This document shows, piece by piece, positions 14,639-18,314 of a stretch of 18,314 nt of DNA. Each line of letters starts with the position of its first letter. The first letter of the stretch is position 1. The notes beneath the pieces were generated by a model that saw only the letters and a list, made by a program, of their open reading frames with translations, was not told the DNA's origin and did not search any database. Origin of the DNA: CAZFAP01 sp964516325 (GTDB lineage Bacteria > Auribacterota > JABMQX01); NCBI GenBank assembly GCA_964516325.1, contig CAZFAP010000100.1, forward strand, positions 1 to 18,314, in the 5' to 3' direction. The position numbers were made by a program, and so were the translations under genes.

Positions 14639-15337
14639 TCACAGAGCCTTTTTCCTTCGAATACTCTCTTCTATCCTTGCTGCCTCGTAGCGCGTCCACG
14701 CGAAAGGCAACAGACCGAAGTAGCTGATGCGGTCTTCGTCGGTGATATTCTCTTTTTTCACTGTGGCAGGGACGCCCTCCGCGAAGGAATTATCGGGAAT
14801 GACCTGGTCAACGTGAGTGGCGCTTCCGTTCGCAAGGATAGCCCCCTTGCCGATTCTTGTGTTGTAGTCGCAGCACCCGTTCAGTCCGACGGCGCCCCCG
14901 TCGCCTATTTGAGTGCCGTGCATTGTGGCGCCGTGATTGATCCAGCAGCCATCACCGATGACGGACCGGTCGGGCGTTTCGTTCGTCGTCGAGCCCGCTT
15001 TGGCAGGCCGCCCGCCCTCGATGTTCACGTTGTCATAGATGTGCGTGTAGTTGCCGATGCTGTTCGTCCCTCGAATTGTCACGTTGCACCGGATGAGCGT
15101 GTGATGCCCTATGGTCACGTTGCCCGTTAGGATCGTGCCAGCGTCTATCTTGGTGTATGCGCCGACTGTCACGTTTCCTTCCATTATGACGCTCGGGTGC
15201 ACGTCCGCCATTGGGTGGATGTTGAAACCGCTTTGCTTCTCTCCGACTTCGCCCGAAGAGCTGACTAAGACGAACACGCCTGAGGTGACCAACACGAAAC
15301 AACCGAAAGCAATCAGTAATTTCGCTGCCTTAACCAT
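14639..15337 (-). CDS. Membrane-anchored left-handed beta-helix (hexapeptide-repeat) protein, gamma-carbonic-anhydrase-like
   Basis: A 232-residue protein. Residues 5-26 form a hydrophobic N-terminal anchor or signal; residues about 45-195 are hexapeptide repeats ([IV]-G-x4) forming a left-handed beta helix. WINHGATMHGTQIGDGGAVG aligns with the gamma-carbonic-anhydrase region that carries two zinc histidines (H135 and H140, spaced five apart as in Methanosarcina Cam). The site of the third ligand (Cam H81) aligns with E107, and the usual RGD is RGT, so catalysis may be lost or altered. The end (FAEGVPATVKKENITDEDR) also fits this family. ATG 15337 is preferred because AGGAG lies at ideal distance; an in-frame ATG at 15364 has no better support. 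Alternative: an acyltransferase of the same fold. It converges with the DUF362 gene. Confidence 0.8.
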   Translation of the reverse strand: MVKAAKLLIAFGCFVLVTSGVFVLVSSSGEVGEKQSGFNIHPMADVHPSVIMEGNVTVGAYTKIDAGTILTGNVTIGHHTLIRCNVTIRGTNSIGNYTHIYDNVNIEGGRPAKAGSTTNETPDRSVIGDGCWINHGATMHGTQIGDGGAVGLNGCCDYNTRIGKGAILANGSATHVDQVIPDNSFAEGVPATVKKENITDEDRISYFGLLPFAWTRYEAARIEESIRRKKAL

Positions 15338-15405
15338 GGTCTTCTCCTTTCCCCTCCCTGACAACTGTGACTTTCAATCACCGCAATCTCGGCCAGTTTC
15401 TTACC

Positions 15406-15411
15406 ATTATA
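15406..15411 (-). promoter_or_regulatory. Candidate -10 box for the beta-helix gene
   Basis: A perfect TATAAT on the minus strand, about 70 nt upstream of the ATG at 15337. No good -35 hexamer lies 16-18 nt further upstream, so this is tentative. Confidence 0.35.
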
Positions 15412-15972
15412 CATGGGCAGCCGGGCAGACGCTTATCCCAAATGGCCCTCCGCGACAGGGAATCCCACGGGCGAACGCGGCTATCGCGCGATAAGCAGAC
15501 CCTCTATCATGCGGTGCAAAAGCCCATCAGGAAGGGACAGTACCCGCGCCAAACGCTCCACAAGAAGGAAACGTGGCGGCCGAGCGGGGGTTTGGCTGTA
15601 TGTTAGCGGGTGGATGGACAAATCCATTGTTCGAGAAGCCTCCGCTGAAGGTGGGGGTCGGGAACCGGACGGCGATTGGCTGAAGCACCGATTGATGGTC
15701 GTAACCGAGTCAGTTGGACGGACCCAGGTGCGGCCCGAACTCATCCGATGCCTGCTATGGAACGTCCGACTCTTCTGTTACCTGCCAGCGCAGTTGAGTC
15801 AAGTCGGCGATGATCATAGTCGGGGTTCGCTCGTCTTGCCAAGGCGCTAAGACAGCAAGGGTTCAACGTAGCCCCGTTATGGTTTGGGATACGTTCACGC
15901 CAACAATGGCTCAGGCTCTCCTCCATCGCTCCCACCCATAACTGAAGCCCTGCAAATGCCCGAACATTGCTC

Positions 15973-16001
15973 TTGGGAGAATGCGGAGCGGATGGTATAT
16001 T
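15973..16001 (+). promoter_or_regulatory. Candidate sigma70-type promoter for the membrane/SpeE-like operon
   Basis: TTGGGA (15973-15978), a 17-nt spacer, then TATATT (15996-16001): four and five of six matches to the sigma70 consensus. Transcription would begin near 16008, at the foot of the hairpin at 16006-16026 and about 70 nt before the operon start. Confidence 0.45.
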
Positions 16002-16005
16002 GCGT

Positions 16006-16026
16006 TCTCGTCTGCCCGAGACGAGA
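16006..16026 (+). promoter_or_regulatory. Leader hairpin upstream of the membrane-protein gene
   Basis: Perfect 8-bp arms TCTCGTCT (16006-16013) and AGACGAGA (16019-16026) with a 5-nt loop. If the promoter just upstream is real, this hairpin would sit at the very 5' end of the mRNA and could stabilise it. It is not followed by a T-tract. Confidence 0.45.
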
Positions 16027-16077
16027 GGGCAGCGTCGAGGGAAGCAAGCGGAGCGCAGTGAAAGGAGAATGCGATAG

Positions 16078-16734
16078 ATGGGTCCGGACAAGGGCGCGAA
16101 AAGGAAGTCCGTTGCCCTATCGGTGCTGGTGTTCGTGTGCGGGTGGGCGGTGATGTCGCTTGAGATGCTCGGCGGGATAATCTTGACGCCGTTTTTCGGG
16201 AGCGATATCTACGTCTGGGGAAGCGTGATCGGGGTGTTCTTGATGTCTCTGGCGGTTGGCTACGTTCTCGGGGGGAAGCTGTCCAGGCGCTTTCCGAAGC
16301 CGGGGTGTCTTTCCGCGGTGATCGTTGTCGCGGCGGTGAGCATTGCGCTCCTGCCGCTTTTCTACGTGAAGGTCAACAATGCGGTCTTCGATCTATGGGT
16401 CGCGGGGTCCGAAGCCGGGGAGCGATGGGCGTGCCTCGCGGCGGCGATGGTTCTCTTCTTTGTCCCGACGACGCTGCTTGGGATGGTCTCCCCATACGCG
16501 GTGCAATTAGCGGCGACTGACCTCCTTTCGGTCGGTGAAAAAGCGGGAACGCTATACGCCATTTCGACGGTGGGAAGTTTTCTGGGATGTGTGATGACGT
16601 CGTTCTATTTCATCTTGTGGTGGCATACGGACGCGATTCTCCTTCGGACGGCGGTGCTCCTTGCGGTTGTGGCGTTGCTGTTCGTTGCGGTCTATCCGCG
16701 AAGGAGCATGCAAGCGAAAGGGTCGGATGAATGA
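16078..16734 (+). CDS. Multi-pass membrane protein, membrane half of a split 'fused MFS/spermidine synthase' family member
   Basis: A 218-residue protein with about six predicted membrane segments (roughly 12-34, 44-64, 76-96, 115-138, 155-178, 184-205). The opening LVFVCGWAVMSLEMLGGIILTPFFGSDIYVWGSVIGVFLMSLAVGYVLGG matches in pattern the membrane region that precedes spermidine-synthase-like domains in the fused family. FFVPTTLLGMVSPYAVQLA and GTLYAISTVGSFLG are equally characteristic of it. The stop overlaps the next gene's ATG (ATGA, 16731-16734), so the two are translationally coupled. An AAGGAG ribosome site lies about 12 nt before the ATG. The family call is good; the transported or bound substrate is unknown. 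Confidence 0.82.
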   Translation: MGPDKGAKRKSVALSVLVFVCGWAVMSLEMLGGIILTPFFGSDIYVWGSVIGVFLMSLAVGYVLGGKLSRRFPKPGCLSAVIVVAAVSIALLPLFYVKVNNAVFDLWVAGSEAGERWACLAAAMVLFFVPTTLLGMVSPYAVQLAATDLLSVGEKAGTLYAISTVGSFLGCVMTSFYFILWWHTDAILLRTAVLLAVVALLFVAVYPRRSMQAKGSDE

Positions 16735-17624
16735 AGAAGACAAGTGTTCTCCTCGCGATGGGAATGCTCTTTGGCGTCGGGAAGGACGCATGCGCCAAGA
16801 CGCTGTACGAGAAGCAGAGCCTCTATCATTACCTTTGCGTGGAAGAGAACGGCACGCTCCGGACCCTCCGGTTTCGTCGGCGGGGAACGGACTACGACGA
16901 GTCCGTGGTGGATATGGCCGAGCCGCTGCAACTGGTCATATATTATTCGAGGCTCATGTTCTCGGGATTCCTGTTCGTTCCCGAGCCAAAGCGGGTTTTG
17001 GTCGTTGGGCTGGGAGGAGGGACGCTATCCAGAGTTATCGCGCACTACTTCCCGGAGGCGAAGGTGGACAGCATCGAGCTCGACCCCGAAGTGCTGAATG
17101 TCGCTAAGAAATATTTCCTCTTCAAAGAGGGGCCGAACCTGAAGGTTTTTACCCGGGACGGACGTGTGCAGATTAAGAGGCTTCTGAGACAGGGGGCAAC
17201 GTACGACGTCATCATGCTCGATGCGTTTCGCGGAGGATACATACCCTACCATCTCACGACGAAGGAATTCTTGGAAGAATGCCGAGGGATTTTGTCGCCG
17301 GGCGGCGCGGTAGTAGCTAATTTGAGGCCGGGCTTTCTTCTGTACGAGTACCAGCGAAGGACGTTTGCGAAAGTCTTCCAGAGCCACTACGCGTTCGGCG
17401 GCGGCAGCAACAAAATCCTCGTCTCAATACCAAAGGAGGTCAAGGCAACAAAGCAGGAGCTTTACGAGCGGGCCCAGAAGCTCCAGGAGCGACACAAGTT
17501 CTCGTTCGAGATGAAATCCGTCCTGGAGGAATACGACCCGGAGATGGACTACGCCACCGAAGGCGAGATTCTCGTGGATGGGCACGCCCCGGCGAATATA
17601 TTGCGCAGCCAGCCGCTGAGGTGA
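16731..17624 (+). CDS. Spermidine-synthase-fold protein with N-terminal signal, probably not a classical SpeE
   Basis: A 297-residue Rossmann-fold protein. The SAM/dcSAM-binding loop VVGLGGGTLSR is at about 91-101, the acidic ribose-binding strand IELDPEV at 115-121 (E116), and TRDGR at 141-145 (D143). The active-site strand reads YDVIMLDAFRGGYIPYHLTTKEF (158-180): the second Asp of the spermidine-synthase DxxD motif, the catalytic base, is R167 here, so aminopropyl transfer is doubtful. Residues 1-22 (MKKTSVLLAMGMLFGVGKDACA) look like an export signal, and a basic run RFRRRG follows. It overlaps the membrane-protein gene by 4 nt and probably forms one complex with it. In most genomes the two parts are one polypeptide. 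The function of the family is not established. Confidence 0.82.
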   Translation: MKKTSVLLAMGMLFGVGKDACAKTLYEKQSLYHYLCVEENGTLRTLRFRRRGTDYDESVVDMAEPLQLVIYYSRLMFSGFLFVPEPKRVLVVGLGGGTLSRVIAHYFPEAKVDSIELDPEVLNVAKKYFLFKEGPNLKVFTRDGRVQIKRLLRQGATYDVIMLDAFRGGYIPYHLTTKEFLEECRGILSPGGAVVANLRPGFLLYEYQRRTFAKVFQSHYAFGGGSNKILVSIPKEVKATKQELYERAQKLQERHKFSFEMKSVLEEYDPEMDYATEGEILVDGHAPANILRSQPLR

Positions 17625-17675
17625 GCTTCACCGGCCTTTCGCAACCGTCCGACAGTAGAAACGTTGTTCGCACCT

Positions 17676-17704
17676 TTGAGAAGAATCACCCAGCATGGTA
17701 CAAT
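17676..17704 (+). promoter_or_regulatory. Strong candidate promoter of the toxin-antitoxin operon
   Basis: TTGAGA (17676-17681), a 17-nt spacer, then TACAAT (17699-17704): five of six matches in each hexamer. The expected start of transcription is about 7 nt downstream, which is the A of the toxin ATG at 17711. The transcript would then have no leader before the toxin. Confidence 0.6.
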
Positions 17705-17710
17705 TCAGTC

Positions 17711-17965
17711 ATGCGATACGAAGTCAAACTGAAACCCCGAGCCGTCAAGGATCTGCGTGGGATCTCCAGGCACGACGTGGCAAAGGTCGTTGATGCGCTG
17801 GAGAAGCTGCAGGACAACCTCAGTGGAGACGTCAAGCGCCTGACGAACGTCACGCCAGAGTACAGGCTCAGGGTTGGAGACTACCGGGTACTGTTTGAGA
17901 TCGAGCAGACGAACCGCGTGATGGTGTACAGGGTGCGCCACCGACGAGAAGCTTACAGAACTTGA
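17711..17965 (+). CDS. RelE/ParE-superfamily toxin of a type II toxin-antitoxin pair
   Basis: An 84-residue basic protein. The pattern MRYEVKLKPRAVKDLRGI, a two-helix segment, then VKRLTNVTPEYRLRVGDYRVLFEIEQTNRVMVYRVRHRREAY is the classic RelE fold. RelE toxins cleave mRNA in the ribosome A site; the C-terminal Arg/His/Tyr cluster (RVRHRREAY) would contribute to RNA binding and catalysis. An upstream in-frame extension to 17621 exists, but ATG 17711 gives the family N-terminus. There is no ribosome site before this ATG, and the promoter at 17676-17704 ends 6 nt before it. The antitoxin gene begins 11 nt after the toxin stop. The toxin-first order is the reverse of classical relBE. Confidence 0.9.
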   Translation: MRYEVKLKPRAVKDLRGISRHDVAKVVDALEKLQDNLSGDVKRLTNVTPEYRLRVGDYRVLFEIEQTNRVMVYRVRHRREAYRT

Positions 17966-17976
17966 GGAGGACAGCA

Positions 17977-18174
17977 ATGCTCACAATTCATCCGAAGATA
18001 CTCGAGTGCGATGGGAAGAAGGCTTTCGCAGTCCTTCCTTACGAGGAGTTCGTCATGATCGAGGAGGAACTCCAGGACTACGAGGACCTCAAGGAGTTAC
18101 GTGCGGCGAAAGCCGAGGAAGCGGACCAGCCCACCGTCCCGCTCCGTGATGCAAAGAAGGAACTGGGACTATAG
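17977..18174 (+). CDS. Antitoxin of the type II pair (Phd/YefM-like)
   Basis: A 65-residue acidic protein: MLTIHPKILECDGKKAFAVLPYEEFVMIEEELQDYEDL and so on, ending in DAKKELGL. The 'FAVLPYEEFVMIEEELQDYEDL' pattern, with an acidic helical C-terminus, is typical of small antitoxins that wrap RelE toxins; the first strand and helix would form the DNA-binding half for autoregulation. ATG 17977 is chosen over the upstream TTG because GAGGAGG lies immediately before it at normal distance. This strong ribosome site contrasts with the toxin's lack of one and would favour antitoxin excess. The assignment rests on position, size and charge as much as on motif. Confidence 0.83.
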   Translation: MLTIHPKILECDGKKAFAVLPYEEFVMIEEELQDYEDLKELRAAKAEEADQPTVPLRDAKKELGL

Positions 18175-18250
18175 GAACGAACAGCCGCATCGGGGCGGTG
18201 CTGGTGGCGCGGCGCGCCTGACGTTGGCTTAGCCCAACAAAGGAAATGCA

Positions 18251-18314
18251 ATGAGAAAACTTGAGCCGCCTCTTTCCGAGCTTTCGCTTGCCGAGAAGTT
18301 GGACTTGATGGAGA
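18251..18314 (+). CDS. Start of a second probable antitoxin (addiction-module component family), cut by window end
   Basis: Only 21 codons are visible, beginning MRKLEPPLSELSLAEKLDLME. The 'LS-x-AEKL-x-L-x-E' pattern right at the N-terminus is characteristic of the short addiction-module antitoxins (TIGR02574 / unstable-antitoxin type), usually followed by a ParE-like toxin. An AAAGGAA ribosome site lies 5-6 nt upstream. It lies 76 nt after the first antitoxin on the same strand. With so little sequence the call is tentative. Confidence 0.5.
   Translation, partial: MRKLEPPLSELSLAEKLDLME

Larger units (their letters stand above)
15338..16077. other. Intergenic stretch without a convincing gene
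   Basis: About 740 bp between divergent genes. Short open frames exist on both strands, but none has a recognisable domain, a good ribosome site or protein-like composition. It holds a -10 candidate for the minus gene near 15406, and a promoter and hairpin candidate for the plus operon near 15973-16026. It may be decayed coding DNA. Confidence 0.5.

Noticed and set aside
15413..15850. Plus-strand open frame of 145 codons in the gap before the membrane-protein operon
   Set aside because: No ribosome site, no recognisable domain, and composition unlike the neighbouring real proteins.
18170..18240. Possible integron attC site between the antitoxin and the next gene, suggested by GTTGGCTTAGCCCAAC and cassette-like toxin-antitoxin genes
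   Set aside because: The GTTRRRY box does not match (GTTGGCT), no properly spaced partner box or extended fold is visible, and no integrase is present.

Overview
The window is bacterial chromosome of roughly 55 % GC by eye, from an organism with isoprenoid-lipid cell-wall synthesis, an apparent lipoprotein and a Tat-exported protein. This suggests a diderm, probably uncultured. The gene content (HEAT-repeat lipoprotein, DUF362 protein, many dispersed palindromic repeats) would fit Planctomycetota/PVC-type or related environmental lineages, but the sequence alone does not settle the phylum.

Region 1 (1-11522, minus strand) is a long co-directional housekeeping block. Read in the direction of transcription it is tRNA-Lys(CUU), tRNA-Leu(UAG), tRNA-Gly(GCC), tig (trigger factor), clpP, clpX, lon, a class V aminotransferase, serA, purA and uppS (cut by the window edge). 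The first four proteins are nascent-chain folding plus ATP-dependent proteolysis. The aminotransferase and serA overlap by 4 nt and look like a serine-biosynthesis pair. purA is the committed step to AMP, and uppS makes the undecaprenyl carrier.

Region 2 (11523-14117, plus strand) holds a probable lipoprotein with HEAT repeats and an STN/secretin-N-like domain, then a Tat-exported DUF362 protein. Region 3 (14118-16077) is sparse: repeat remnants, one minus-strand membrane-anchored left-handed beta-helix protein resembling gamma-carbonic anhydrases, and about 740 bp with no convincing gene. Region 4 (16078-17624, plus) is a two-gene operon: a membrane protein and a secreted-looking spermidine-synthase-fold protein, together a split form of the fused 'MFS/spermidine synthase' family. 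Region 5 (17711-18314, plus) is a RelE-type toxin/antitoxin pair followed by the start of what looks like a second antitoxin gene.

The most striking feature is a set of small palindromic repeat elements that run through the housekeeping block and enter the coding sequences. A heptanucleotide (CAGGATA)n palindrome lies between serA and purA. A relative of it sits in frame inside Lon, adding about 23 residues immediately before the Walker A motif. A different mini-palindrome (GGGGACACCAT / ATGGTGTCC arms) sits in frame in both PurA and Lon. A decamer-based repeat occurs on both sides of purA, and one copy supplies the purA stop codon. A third heptad palindrome plus G-tracts fills the clpX-lon gap. 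The heptamer units have no stop codon in any of the six frames, which would explain why they can be carried inside proteins. This parallels the known Rickettsia palindromic elements, but the sequences here are different. Other points of interest are an apparent Asp-to-Glu change at the ClpP catalytic triad and a strong promoter placed so that the toxin mRNA would be leaderless.
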